DNA of 64,000 bases, taken from positions 62,001-126,000 of the forward strand of contig JADWOT020001183.1 in assembly GCA_036345935.2 (NCBI GenBank). Reading direction: 5' to 3'. Shown piece after piece: positions 1 to 11,900 of this stretch (position 1 is the first letter of the stretch; each line of letters begins with the position of its first letter). Origin of the DNA: Taenia hydatigena. Its lineage: Eukaryota > Platyhelminthes > Cestoda > Cyclophyllidea > Taeniidae. Position numbers and translations under genes: made by a program. Under the pieces are notes generated by a model. The model ran no database searches. It was not told the origin of the DNA and saw nothing but the letters and a program-made list of their open reading frames with translations.

Positions 1-780
1 ACAGATTATTGTTAACAAAACTAGTGTTTGGACTTAAAGCAGTAAAAGCGATGGAAGGGGGTTAAAGTTGAGGTTTCTGTTAAGGGAATGAGGCTGTGGG
101 TAGCTTAGCCGATGCAATTACCATTACTAGCGAGTGATGTCACCCGACAAAAAAAGTGCACAAAGACCGAAGAGACATCATCGTCATGTAAAATGGGGTG
201 GGATTGGTGAGCCTGTCGGTGGAGGTTGGGGAGGGTAAGGAGGCATAGCAATCAACAGTGCAGTAAGGGGAGGAGACAGAAGTAGGAGACGACCAAAGTA
301 CACCGATCGCTTGGGCCTATACTTACATTGGAACGGTTTTATTATCTCGACAAGACCCTTATATCCCCTGGCTTAGAGATCGCAGGACTCAAAGCCAATA
401 GATACAAGGACCAGGTATGGGGCAAACTCTACGACTGCCGAGGCGCTTTTAGCAGTAGCAGCGGCAGCGGCGCTGGATACAAAATAACCCACCACGAAAG
501 CAATTTAAGGAAAGTAAGGTAAAGAGAAAGGGGTTTTGAAGGAAAAAGGGGTAGCCATTTTAGGAAATGCAAAGTTTAAGCATTTCTGACTCACGAGAAT
601 GCAGCATTTTTAAGAAGTTCGTGAAGGCAGTAGACTGGTGGATGGCGATTACATTCCGAGGACACACCTTGTGCATTAGCAAGTAAAATATAGTGAGAAG
701 ACAGAAGAAGAAGAGAAGTAGGAAGTACTGAGTTCGATAGATGGACCAAGAGACTGGTAGAGCAGACACTTTGTTAAACG
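1..780 (+). repeat. Interspersed repeat family A, copy 1 (cut by window start)
   Basis: This block aligns almost end to end, by eye at about 80% identity, with the reverse complement of 31770-32560. Part of it (about 545-760) also aligns with 28081-28370 in the same orientation. Shared landmarks are the CAATCAACAGTGCAG stretch near 250, the CACCGATCGC stretch near 301, the ACATTGGAACGGTTTT stretch near 325, and AAGCATTTCTGACT near 578. No reverse transcriptase, transposase or terminal repeat is visible. The short ORFs inside are not preserved between copies, so I regard the block as a non-coding or long-dead mobile element. A G-rich run at 205-245 could in principle form a two-tier G-quadruplex. 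The true left end lies outside the window. Confidence 0.8.
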
Positions 781-1084
781 CTTCGGACGCTACCGGCGTT
801 GGTTAGTTCCGATGACGAAGAGTCCTTTTAAAATCCTTAATTTTTGGCACAAGGTCTTTGAGGCTGGAAACCAAAACAGGCACGAACTGTGGACTACACT
901 TAGTTAGGCGTACCAAATGTGCTCGAATAGTCAAAAATATAGCTAACACAAAGAACCTACTAAACCGCTTGCTATTCTTTAGATTCAGCAAGGTTGAAAT
1001 GGATGCCATGCCTTTGTTTAATCAAAACAGCGCGCAGAAATTACACTTATGAGCTGGATGGAAGCGAATTTAAATGCACATGCA

Positions 1085-1840
1085 CATGCATAAAACAGGA
1101 ATTTACGGCGCACGTTGTGGTCTAAAAGCCTCGCGACGTTCTAGCTCACTTCCTATAATGGTTGGTCACGCTTGAGATCAAGAAGATGTACAAGCTTTGT
1201 AAGGGTCCGCTCAGCGAAGCACAAAGCCCATTGCATCTCGTGTCCCATCTTTTTACTAAATAATTCATAACTAGGCGATTCTTTCCTTCCTTACATTTGT
1301 TGCTCTAAAAAGTTTTACATGCTCATCTCAAACCCTACGCAAACATTCAAAAAGGCTCTAACAGGCTTCATTTTGGCTATGCTTAGCAGAAGGAAATGGA
1401 TTGGTAGTGTAAGGGGGACACTGGCGTCTGATGTAACTTCGAATGCAAAGCTCTTTGAAAATATAGAACTGAAAATGACATTGTATCGCATTCACACAAG
1501 TTTTAAGATAGCGAATGATAAAATTGATGGCTAAGGCAAAGTGGTAGGCTTGCTTGTGTGCAAAGAATACACAATCCTTAGGTTTTGACAAAGGCGAGCA
1601 GGTGGACGTCGTGACTGCACCATCTTCATCTAGACGGAACAAAAGGAAACAGTGTGTTGACAGTGAAATGTGGTCAGTCTAATTACCCGCACTGGACTGG
1701 AATCGCACAAGCCCTAACATCGCTGTCACACAGAACACCTACGTTGGCATCTCATGCCAATCGCAAACTCTCTTTATCAGTTGCTTGATTTACTCTCCTT
1801 TTCTTACTCCTTTTACCCTTCCCTTTCGAATTCAATTGAT
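1085..1840 (-). repeat. Interspersed repeat family C, copy 1 (reversed)
   Basis: The reverse complement aligns with the first two thirds of 20150-21600. Matches include the GGTCTAAAAGCCTCGCGAC block (1119-1137) against 20985-21000, the CATTCACACAAG stretch near 1490 against 20540, and the GATTTACTCTCCTTTT stretch near 1787 against 20190. The 71- and 94-residue ORFs here are not kept in the other copies, so they are not genes. Orientation is given relative to the copy at 20150. Confidence 0.75.
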
Positions 1841-3559
1841 CAGGTTTTCATGTGATCCGGTTCCATTCATTCAACTTGGTTTAAGCGGTACTAGCCCACA
1901 GCGTGAAGTTGCTCAAATTTTAGTCGAAGTAACAAATATAATATGCGAACCCCTTGATGCCTTGAATTTGGCTGGGCATTACACGAACAATAAACAGGAA
2001 AATTGGAATATTGGAAAATGCACATACTCAGATAGCACGCACAAAATGTGGCAAATGACGGGTCCTGTTAGACAAGCAATTCATTTGCCTTCAAGCAAAT
2101 GCAGACGTACTAACCTCAACAACAGCGCAGGATGGTACGTGGCGGGTGTATGGCGCATCACCATCGAGGTCCCAGAGGTGCAGCTATTTGTAGCCTAAAA
2201 CTGGAACGGCCTCAACCACAAATCGCGCAAACAGATGGTGCGAATGGGTTTGGGTTTGGCAACCCACTGCTGGAGTGGCATCGATGCAGCACACCACCCT
2301 ACATCAACTCCCAATGCTTAATACTCGAGATGTTGCTAATGTCGCTGTGTTTATGTAGAGCAGGTTTGCAATGTACCTGATAGTGTGCAGCGATATTGGA
2401 GCCGTTAGAGCGACGAGCTACAAAGCAATCGAGAGTCCAAAGAGCTAGCTTGCGACCCAATTCTGAAACCCATGAGCGCGATGACACATGCGCTGACTGT
2501 CTAGACGTCTTTTGCTTCAGGAACGTCAGAAGAAATTACACATTCAATCGTCGGCATTGTGGTGCTAAGTGAATGTTTGCAATGTCGAAAATGCGAGGGA
2601 GGACACCGCTGCGAGCAGATTTCGAACCTGCGCAGGGACTCCCGAATGGATTTTTGGTCCATTGCTTTCAAATGCAATGCACGACTAGGCATATAGTCAG
2701 AGCCAAGTTAACGATGTTACGTAAGCCTCAGCGCGATAGATGAGAAACGCGTCAATTTAAACATGTCTAACATCAGAGCCGATTCCTTCGAGTTGCTAGT
2801 TGTAAACGCCGTAAAAATGGCCAGTGGGCTTGGGAGCGCTATTAACAATATTAATTTTACTCAAGAAAGATGTGACAAAGAATTATATCTCCAGTGCATT
2901 GCCAGCCCTAAGATTGCTGATGCGAATTTTTGAGGAGGAAGGCAAGAAGATGCAATCCCCATCACTTAACAAATTATACGGCATTGTGAGTTTGCACACG
3001 CCCCAGGGGTCACTACTATGCTGTCAATGCTAAGTATCATTGTTTTCCTTGGAACACGTTTGATTAACAACAGAAGACTAAAGGCGGAATTTCGATGCAT
3101 CGTATCAATGAAGCAAACACAGCTGGTCTCACGAAGCGTCAACTCGGCCCCCACATGACTAGTACAAAAAGTGGTCACACGAAATGATAGCCCAGTGGTT
3201 GGTGATGGTGATTACTCATTCGCCGCAGTTTGGCAAATAGTGAGGCTGGTTAAACTTGCGTCCATGTATTAGTAGAACAAGCATGAAATGCTCGTAAAAG
3301 CTCATCCAAGCCCTTACCCTGCCTTAGTTTGCATTAAAAACTTAAAGGAACTTTTATGGGATCATCACCAAAGCGCTGTAAGTGCTGTGCGTGAACGTCT
3401 CTTGCACTCTCATCGTCCATGTAGACTGAGTCCTTTATTTCTCAGGCATGCCACCCTATACACATGGTCATTTAATCCCTCCTTCTTCTATTTGTAGAAC
3501 TAATAAGTCGCAGAAGGCTTAATCAGATGATCCGTCATGCATGTTTACATTAGCCTTGT
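1841..3559. other. Unassigned stretch between repeats
   Basis: Apart from the tRNA-Ser-like sequence at 2.6 kb I see no supported feature. The longest ORF, at 1785-2198 on the plus strand (137 codons), starts inside repeat C and has no recognisable motif or obvious splice context. A smaller one at 2824-3033 has a hydrophobic start but no other support. I treat both as chance ORFs. Confidence 0.5.
2606..2690 (-). pseudogene. Degenerate tRNA-Ser-like sequence
   Basis: Read on the minus strand, this stretch has several parts of a class II tRNA in the right order. There is a 5' segment GCCTAGTCG, an anticodon stem ATGGA/TCCAT, a long variable-arm hairpin GGGAGTCCC, and a T arm GCAGG-TTCGAAA-TCTGC with a good B-box. 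The long variable arm and the wording of the anticodon and T arms resemble eukaryotic tRNA-Ser. It is not functional as written: the anticodon loop reads CCAAAAA, without U33 or a serine anticodon, the D arm is unrecognisable, and the two acceptor strands do not pair. It may be a dead tRNA copy or the head of a tRNA-derived SINE. Confidence 0.5.
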
Positions 3560-4560
3560 TGTTAACCAATCAAAGATGCACTAATGTGGATAATGGATGG
3601 CAGTGCGACCTTCTGCTTAGCCACATGTATTCTATACACCCTCCATGCAGAGACTGTAAAGTCCATGACCAAAGCCTTTGAGGCACAGAGGAGCTGTGCC
3701 CACTGATCTCGTTTAGCAGCCGTCCCAATAGGGCGTAACCACAAGCTGCAGAGAAGCATGTAGCCTCGCATTTGTATAAGAAATTGTGTTTCTTTGCGGC
3801 CACACCACAATCGCTATGCCGCAAACTAGGTATTCGTTCGCTTATCTTGAGCTTTTGTCATGCGTCTGCATGACTGAGTGTTCTTGCCTGATAAAGTACT
3901 CATGTCACATAAATGTGACGAGAGAGAGTGATTGTCCATTTTAAGTGGCAACAGGCGCTAACTATAAAAAAGACCAAGGCTATAGCAAGGAGGAAAAGTC
4001 ATTGCTCATTTATTGAAACAAAATATTCGATACTTGAAGGCCGGTGTATTTGCAAATATGGATCTGCTTCACCGCCAAAGGAAGCGCGAGGACCTAAATG
4101 ATTGGACAATTCTAGGCGGCTTACGAAGTTTCTAAAGACAATTAGAATGCCTCTATAACCTAGAATCCAAGGACATTTTTATCCAGGGATGACAAATTTT
4201 TGGAAGGTCAGAGATCTTGCCAATGTACGTCATCAAGTGGACTTTCTTCTTTTGTCAGCTGTCAACCACAAGGGCATTAAATGAGACTCATTTCGCCTAC
4301 TCCTTTGTGTAGTGGATAGGGTATCACTTTAGGCACAGTGGGGGCTCAACCACTGAGGTACATGCTAAATCAAATCAGTCAGTGGTAATAAACTCTAAAA
4401 ATCGAATCTGTAAGGCTTGAACTATCACGCGGGTATCATTTGAGGTGAATGGAGATGGTGACTTCGACATAGATCACAGTCGCCTCTTCAGGCAACTCTC
4501 CTATTTCTACAGCGATCTCAACAACACACTACTTTACCAACAGCTCTTCGCCGCGACTTC
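3560..4560 (+). repeat. Repeat family B, copy 1
   Basis: The first 550 bp align with 15280-15760. Shared landmarks are GGAGCTG-TGC near 3690, the CTGCAGAGAA stretch near 3750, and GTGGCAACAGGCGC near 3945, which matches the AAAACAGCCGCTAC region near 15625. The end, with CTTCAGGCAACTCTCC near 4488 and ACTACTTTACCAAC near 4530, matches 16075-16130. The copy is strongly diverged and the middle is hard to align. Its ORFs on the minus strand at 3562-3824 overlap each other in two frames and are not kept elsewhere. Confidence 0.65.
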
Positions 4561-4599
4561 AAGCATTTAAAAATTTCTCATTCCTTGTTTAAAATTAAC

Positions 4600-5240
4600 C
4601 TGATTTTAATTAAGCAAAGGTGTGTTGATGCGGAAAATAGACGTCAGTGCGACCTCTTATCAAGCCCTGTTCGCTTCACCCACCCTTTCTTTAGAGCCAC
4701 TGTAAAGATCATAACCGATTCCTCTAGAGCACAGAAGGGCTGAGTGCTCGTTAGGCTCGGCGTCCAGCTGTGCCACTGACACTAGCATACTGCCAGTAGC
4801 GAATTAGTTGATCTCCCATTGGAATGCCGAGGTGTACCGCCCAGTGACCGCTCCAAGGCCACCAAACTGCAAGTTAAGTTCAGGTTGCTTTTATCATTCT
4901 AATAAAATCAACACGTTCTTGTTTGCCTATGTTGGTCTCATTAAGTGCGTCTAAGGTTCAATTCGGCAAAAATGGCCGTCCTTGCCAGATGAATGACCCG
5001 TGTCAAACATATGCAGCGCAATGAAATAATTGCACATTTTGAGTGGCAACAGCCTCTAATTTTAAAATTCGTTTAACATTACAGCAAAGGGAAAATGCAT
5101 ATCCTATTTTTTGTTAAAATCGTTTGTTGCTCAGAGGCTGATGTGTTTGCGAATGTTGATTTGCATTGCCTATGTAGAAAAGTTTAATGCCACACATTTT
5201 GCCTAATCGAAAATAAGGCACTGCGAATGATTCGCTTTCA
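4600..5240 (+). repeat. Repeat family B, copy 2 (directly follows copy 1)
   Basis: It begins GCAAAGGTGTGTTGATGCGG at 4615, matching the reverse complement of 35030-35050 in the left inverted-repeat arm and 63885 in the right arm. Further matches are CAGAAGGGCTGAGTGCTC near 4733, also seen at 15325, CCGAGGTGT-CCCAGTGACC near 4828-4850, shared with 34800, and TTTTGAGTGGCAACAG near 5037, shared with copy 1. The region is AT-rich towards its 3' end. Confidence 0.65.
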
Positions 5241-5710
5241 ACTTTTGCAAAATTGCTTTGTTGTTTTTAAATGCACTTTTCGTAAGCAGCAATATGGTCT
5301 CCTCGACTCAAGTAGGCTTACGGTCTAGTTCAGATATGCTCTCAGTGGAGCTGGATGCACACTCCTTAAACATTTCCACGATGAAGAATAAGACAAATAA
5401 AATCATATCTTTTTACGCCTTTACTAACGGAATTCATGCCTAAATGTTAAACAATGAAAATGAGGTGGGCTACCAGGCTAGATCCTTACATGTTTATGAT
5501 AACCTTCGCATCATTTTAGCAAGTTTGAGATCATACAATTCGTTAGAAAGGTCATAGCTCCCCATAGCTTCCTCTGAGACGAAAGGAGATATAATACATG
5601 AAGGGAATACAGTTGCTTAGTTAACGGAAAGAGAATTCGGGGTGCTAGCACGGTCTAAAGACCAGTTTGCCTAATGATGACAACCAAGTTCCTGCACCAT
5701 GAGATGGAAT

Positions 5711-5938
5711 TTAGGCAAATAGCAAAGCGATACAAAATATATTATTCGAATAACTGTCAAGCGCCTTAAATTCGCTTGACACTGCCACGCAATCTTGATC
5801 AATGTGCATGGAGTGGAGCTTTGAAGCGTTACGCGATCTACAGTCGAGTAAACCCTGAAGGAGTCCGCCAGTGCAAGCGCTTAGGCGAAGAAAGTGTAGC
5901 TGCTCTTCTGTGTTGTCTATTAATTTCGAGAATCCCAT
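5711..5938 (-). CDS. Weak candidate ORF, 75 aa, unknown
   Basis: A minus-strand ORF starts at an ATG in a strong eukaryotic initiation context (CACCATGGG) and runs 75 codons. The product has a charged first part (MGFSKLIDNTEEQLHFLRLS) and a hydrophobic C-terminus. There is an in-frame stop just upstream, so if real it starts here. I recognise no domain and see no poly(A) signal close by. A non-coding explanation is more likely than not. Confidence 0.2.
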   Translation of the reverse strand: MGFSKLIDNTEEQLHFLRLSACTGGLLQGLLDCRSRNASKLHSMHIDQDCVAVSSEFKALDSYSNNIFCIALLFA

Positions 5939-8017
5939 GGTGTGAACGGCTTGTTGCGGACTCCATTAGGACAATTAGTTGGTAGCTGGAATCTCTCACC
6001 TCAATTTTCGCGCCTTTCGCAGAAAAGAAAAACCAGGAATGAAATATCGACAATACTGAGGCATAATTAAATGGATAAGTAAATTATGTGTGTGGATTCG
6101 AAATCAGAATTTGCGCCTTCCATTTAGTCGAGATGGTGCAGACTAGCATGCAACTTACGGTATAAAGACACCCAACAATTGCGTTTCTAGGGAGAAGAGG
6201 GTAAATGTGTGCAAGGCCATATGTAGTCTGCATCAACAGGGAAAGAAGGGAATGCGGTGAGATGCCTGCTAACATGAAGCGTTGTTAACGTGTGCCACGT
6301 AACATCAACCCACAACAAAGTATCTGGGCCTAAGGCTCTTGAACAGGACAGAAAACCTAGCTTTTCTACCAATGTTTCATCCGGCAGTGAATAACTATCT
6401 TTCTCCTTTCCTAAGACAGAGTAAGACAGAGTGTGATGCTACATTTGAAATTTCAGGCCAGTAGTTTGTCATATTTGCATCACTGTTTACTCGATAACGG
6501 CAACAAACAAGTGCCATTGGGCGAATTCAGACACACTGCTGCCACTGAACAAGGAACATGAGTAGTAGGCGCAGCCAAAACAACGCATCCCAACTAGGCT
6601 TTTGCATGAGCAAAATTAAACCTTTTGAGTGGAGACACAGATGGTTTTGAAGCTAGTTGATGACAGTCAGGGTGAGAATCGGCGTCAGGCGCATTAGAGT
6701 GCTAGTTAGGTGAAAGGCGCAGCTGTGCTACTTATATCGCTCATGAGTAGCACTCAATACGGCAGTGGTCACTATTTCATTAGCCCTCTGTAAAGGCCAT
6801 CATCACCCGCCCCTTATCTTCTGCAGTATTTTGGTTCTTTGGTCTCCTTGTGGTCCACTTCTCTTGCCCCGTCACATTCCTCTCTAACATCGCTGGCAAA
6901 TTAGTCGCCTTTTCGACAGGGAAAGATTGTGCACCGACATCAGATAAGTAAGTCAGACAGAACGAGGCAAGTGTCGGTACAATGCTCTGCATTTTACGCA
7001 TCAAAGCGGTATCGGTAATATTGACATCGAATATGTGGTCTATTTTTGTAGGCGTTGTCTAACTCCAACGCAACTGCTTGACATATGATACCGCTGCACC
7101 CTACGCCCATTGCCTAAAAAGCTGTCACACAGCTATTTATTGTGTGCCACACTGTTTTCGTAAACACGTCGCCTTTGAAGAGCAACATACATAGAAGTGA
7201 GAACCGTTAAATATGACTGGATCTTGAGTGTAGTACCTTTACTCCAAACACCCTGAATTCCACCAAAATATGAGCTAAACACCGCACCAACCGCTAACTC
7301 AATCAAAGTGTTAGCACCATACAGAGGGAAACCTGATAGCCCCGATTTGAGGTAACTCCACTAATGCAGCGTGGGCAGATATGGCCTCCTCCCAATGCCA
7401 CACATTCCCTTAAACACCCAGAAGTAGAGCATAAAACCACGCCGGCGAATTTGGGCCCACGTCTAGAAGAATGCTAAGCATTTTAAGAAAATTGAAGCAG
7501 TTTAGACACTCTTCTTGTCAATAATCTTTCAAGCTACCCTCCATTGCGCCAACTGATGCGATCGAGGAGACACGATATGCTTGATCTCGGTGTTGATACT
7601 GAGGACATGGACACTACTGTCACCAATTGGGGTGAATATGTGAGTTCTTCGACTTCGGTTTGGTAAATTTAAGCATGCCAAGCAGGAGTGCCTCAGTAAT
7701 GCGACGAATTCGTAGGATCCAATGTTGAGTCGGTGCAGGTTTGATTGCAGACGGATGGAACCAGGCCTAAGTTGGCTATGTCCACAGTCACTAAAATTTG
7801 CCAACTTTCTACTACTGCCTTACGCAACTGTTACATAACGTGTAATAACAGTTTGGAATTAAACTTAAAATTCTGACTTGGCATTGGCTTCGCCTAGTAT
7901 GCAAATGCCCGTCAAATGTCGCCCTACAGGCACCCACTGCAAACAAATGTTGATGTTAGCCTCACCGATACTGCATTGCTCACGTTTGTACAAGTGCGTC
8001 TGTGAAGGCGCCTGCGC

Positions 8018-8221
8018 ATGTCGGCCCATGAGTTGACTAGTTTGCAGTTAGAACACCTCAGTCCCTTCTCTCGATCGCTGCCCGCCTCTCTGCCATCCAA
8101 CACGTCTGCCTTCTCCCCCAGCATGTGGTCAGTAATAGTACCACCAAAATCTCATGCTAAGTGTGTTGAGAACAAAGTGAAGTGCAAGAACTTCGAAAAC
8201 GGCGGTGGAAGTAGGGAATAA
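8018..8221 (+). CDS. Weak candidate ORF, 67 aa, unknown
   Basis: The ORF begins with ATG in an acceptable context (GCGCATGTCG). It encodes a serine- and proline-rich peptide of 67 residues ending in a basic, cysteine-containing tail and a GGGSRE C-terminus. A minus-strand ORF overlaps it at 7924-8124, and nothing decides between them. No family is recognised. It is listed only as a possible first exon. Confidence 0.2.
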   Translation: MSAHELTSLQLEHLSPFSRSLPASLPSNTSAFSPSMWSVIVPPKSHAKCVENKVKCKNFENGGGSRE

Positions 8222-8309
8222 AGGCAGCTAGAGAGAAGCCGTAGGACACTTTTGTTTAGTCTACTTCGCATGCCAGAATTCCTCAATCAATTATATTTGA
8301 AGGGCAAAA

Positions 8310-8900
8310 ATATTATCAACGAGCTCTCAAATCACTTGCGCATTTAATCCCATTGCACTTTAAATTGCTGTTATTCAGTTTAAGCACTTACCCAGTCTTT
8401 GATAACGATGAAAATGATTGTCTTATTTTGCTGTTCCCAAACAAAAATACCACTGTAGTTGAAATCAGGCCTCCCACAACCAATTAGGGAAAGGATTAGA
8501 AGCTTAACGCATCTGCTTTAGCAAGCTTGACTTTTGAAGACTCCGGGAATTATCCACAGAGGTAGTAGAAGATTGGTTTTAGCCCATAACTAATCTATCT
8601 TCCTTTTCCTTACACTCATTGCTTAAAAAGCTTGTCATGCAAATCTCAAACCCTTCGCCCACCTAAGGGCTGTTCTCGTAGGTTTTGTTTTAACCACATC
8701 CAGATAGAAAAGTGCCAACCTAAGCTTCTTTACACTTTGTTTTGCTATTCGGCTACTTCTGCACCGTCAAGATTATGCTCAACAGAAGGGCATAGGATGG
8801 TGGTGTAAATGAGGCACTAGACTTGTAGGTAACTCTAATTGCAGAACCCTTCGGCATCTTGCAATAGTCTTTACAAAAATGATTTAAGGGCCACTTGCAA
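8310..8900 (-). repeat. Repeat family C, copy 2 (reversed)
   Basis: The reverse complement aligns with 20700-21500. GGAATTATCCACAGAGG near 8547 pairs with CCTCTGTGCATAATTTCC near 21263. AAGCTTGACTTTTGAAGAC near 8523 pairs with the AAGTCAAGCTTACTG stretch near 21292. AAAAGCTTGTCATGC-AAATCTCAAACCCT near 8625 pairs with 20783-20800. The copy is incomplete compared with 20150-21600. Confidence 0.7.
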
Positions 8901-11900
8901 TGGCAAACGTTTCTTTAAAGCACCACAGTGTTCTAAGAGCAGCAGAAAGGCGTAATGCACAATTTGACAATATGAAATAAGGATATGGCCAAATAGTCAC
9001 AGTGCAAAGTGCATAAGATTCTATAAACATTCAAAGTAGCAAAGGCAAAAAGCGATTTTACTCTTTCATGACTTTTACTGGCTTCTACTGAAATTTCAAT
9101 ATGCCGCAACACGCGGCTCCATTCTTCTGCATTTTGAGGTGTCAAAAGCAGCAGGGCCTCAAAATAACGGATCAAATTGAAGGCGAAAGTGAGGTTTATC
9201 GAGCATACTTAGATGCTTTACTTAACGCCGCAGAATACACGACTTTCCAAATTTTCATGCTGTTTCCTGATAAAGGCCTTTGAGAGCATATTCCTGATGT
9301 GTGAATTCGTTTTACCATACGCAAAGTCCCTTTTGATTTTCCACTTAGCTGCTCATAAACAAAAAGTAGTCGAGTCAAAAGCGAAGTCAGTTCTGCTACT
9401 TCTTGGTCATCAAATGAGTGACGAACCTTTGCATCATGCATATGGGTGCGTGGAACAAGGCGGTGAACTGTGCCTTGCCGACCACTCACACTGGTGGTTG
9501 GTTCTTTCCTACCACCAGCAGAGTATCTGTCGCCCAGCCTTAATTCAACGGTCGGCAGGTGGGAGTGAACGATGAGCGCAATAGTCAGGCAGATACTTAG
9601 TAACAACTAATTGAAAGAGACACAAGCCTCTGCTTCATTCCTTATCACCATTACTGCTTTGTTACTAAGCTAGAGTTAGGTATTGCCTGATACGTCGGCA
9701 CTGGCATTCGCTTGGCCATCCCTTAAGATGCTTTCTAATTGTCGGAGCTGTAATGGAACTAACAATCTTCTTCAGTGTCATTTCGAGCGCTCTTCATTAA
9801 CTGCTTGATGCAGTTTTGCGTAAAAGTACGATTTCATCGAGGGTGGTTACAGTGCTCCTGCCGGAGTATGTTTCCTCTAAGTACTTGTGCAGCCATTTGA
9901 AATCTCTGCTGCGTTGGATAATAATGCAAATTAACATATATTTGCATTATCTGCATTGAGTTTTTTCATTCAAAAAAGATTTTGCTAATTAGGTACCTTA
10001 ATGCTAAACTAGTTTCTAAAGCAGCATCCAGCCTCTTGTCAAACAAACAGCTTTCTTTGCGGCATCTCTGCATCGGATGCACTTTGATGGAAGGAAAATG
10101 AACTTGACTGTCCTCTGTCCTTATTCTGGTTGGGTTCGAAAATGGAACGTCGACTAGTTACGATCTGCATAAATACTCTTCAAAGTGATTCTGAACTCGT
10201 TTGGGTATCTCTAAGTGTTAGGACTTCATCCTGGATAGGGAAATGTGGGTAAAGAAATCGAAACACCAATGGTGTGATGCCATCATTTTGTGCCTTTGCG
10301 AGGACGACATGTAAGGTGGAAGAGGTGATGGAGAGTATGACCACGAGCACAGTCATGAATCGACCACATGTGTTTTAACCCCAAAAAAGAACGGGACGTG
10401 TGCACACATTCCACATGCGTGGAATCATTTCGGTTGCATGGGTGCGGTAAATCTCATATATCAAAGGGAATATCGTTAATATTGTTTTGCTTTGTTTATA
10501 GGAACTGTGGTTTTTATGAGCTTCAATACGAATCGCACAATCTGGATGCATGAGATAAGAAATTAGACTGAGATTTGGAAATAGCAAGCCATTCTAAGGC
10601 AGAAAAACAGCAGGCTGCTAGATGCAACGGCTAAAAATTCAGGTTGAATGTGAAGGAAATGGCCGGCGGTGGATGGGATAGATAGCATAACAAACTCAAT
10701 AAACCAGGCTTGACAGTTATTTCGCATAAACCAGTGTGCAATAGACCGAAAAAGTGCTTCCAATTGAGAATGCAATTCCATTATTCAAACATTGGTGAGA
10801 ATATCTTAAAAGCAGGGGATGGGACCAAATTGCCGCAACGTTAGTCTTTAATTTTGGTGGATTTAACTACTGAAAGCATTTACCTCTCCCCAGGAAGATG
10901 TTTAAGCCGGATTGCTAAACAGTTATTTGATTTCAGGTATGCATGTCTAGTTGCAATCGAAATGACCGCATGCGTGTGTGGCAAAACGAAACCAGAAAAG
11001 TCAAACCATAAGCATGGTGAGGTTCCATTTGAAATGGCTTCACTAAGTGATCATCACAACGTTGTGTCATCGTAATGGCATCGCTTTTCAACGGAAGGTT
11101 AGAGACATCAAAAGAGATTTTGAATATTCAAACATGGGGTTCATATTTAGTGGCATTAAAAATAGCTGGGATGGAATTAGATGAGAATAGTGCGCATTTT
11201 CCTAAATTTAACGATTCTGCTCGATGAATACAGTACTGGTTGCTCATCTTGTTGCATTGATGAGCGACTTAAGCGTTTTAACAGAAAATCCCAGAATGAT
11301 GCCCTTGGAACTTCATTTATAGCGACATATCATGAAGCATAGGAGAATTGACCATCATCGTTTGAATTCAGGGAAATCAGCCGGTGCCAATCCAAATGTG
11401 GTCGCTGCTAGACCCTAGCCTTAGCATCTCTTATTCGCACAAATGTGTTACACGCATTCACCCACTCGTGTGCTACGAAAGCACTCAGGCTGCGTTGCGA
11501 CTAAGGGCAATAGCAGAGACATTCTCTCAGGGAGAGCAGTCCCTTTTGCTACCTAATGTTAATTATATCTCACTCTGTGTAGGGGTGTCCATTGCATTGA
11601 GAGCATTTTGCCTTCGCAAAAGTTGTTACTTAGTCGCAGAATGTAGCCATGATTTATCGCAGTTACCGCTAGAGGTGCCATGTTTGCAACGTAGTTGACG
11701 TGAGGAACCGTTAGCGTGTGTGTCAACATCTGTAGCGTTCGCTGTTTCGACGACCATGCATCACTGTCTCACACTCGGATTAAAGTTTACCTACTCACGG
11801 TAAGTAGAGAAGGGGATGCACAGCAAAGTATGCATGGGTTGGTGATGCGCTTGATGTCCTTGTAAAGGTTTTAAAGACATCATCACTCTCTTCCAGCACC

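Larger units (their letters stand above)
5241..8300. other. Unassigned, no clear repeat or gene
   Basis: No repeat family from this window matches here. A perfect direct duplication of a 10-base unit (TAAGACAGAG) is visible at 6413-6432. Apart from the two weak ORF candidates listed separately, at 5711 and 8018, I see only short chance ORFs. Confidence 0.4.

Noticed and set aside
1785..2198. 137-codon plus-strand ORF
   Set aside because: It begins inside repeat C, has no motif and lacks supporting signals.
9196..9606. 136- and 120-codon ORFs on opposite strands
   Set aside because: No recognisable domain, no good start context, no splice or poly(A) support, and nothing to choose between strands.
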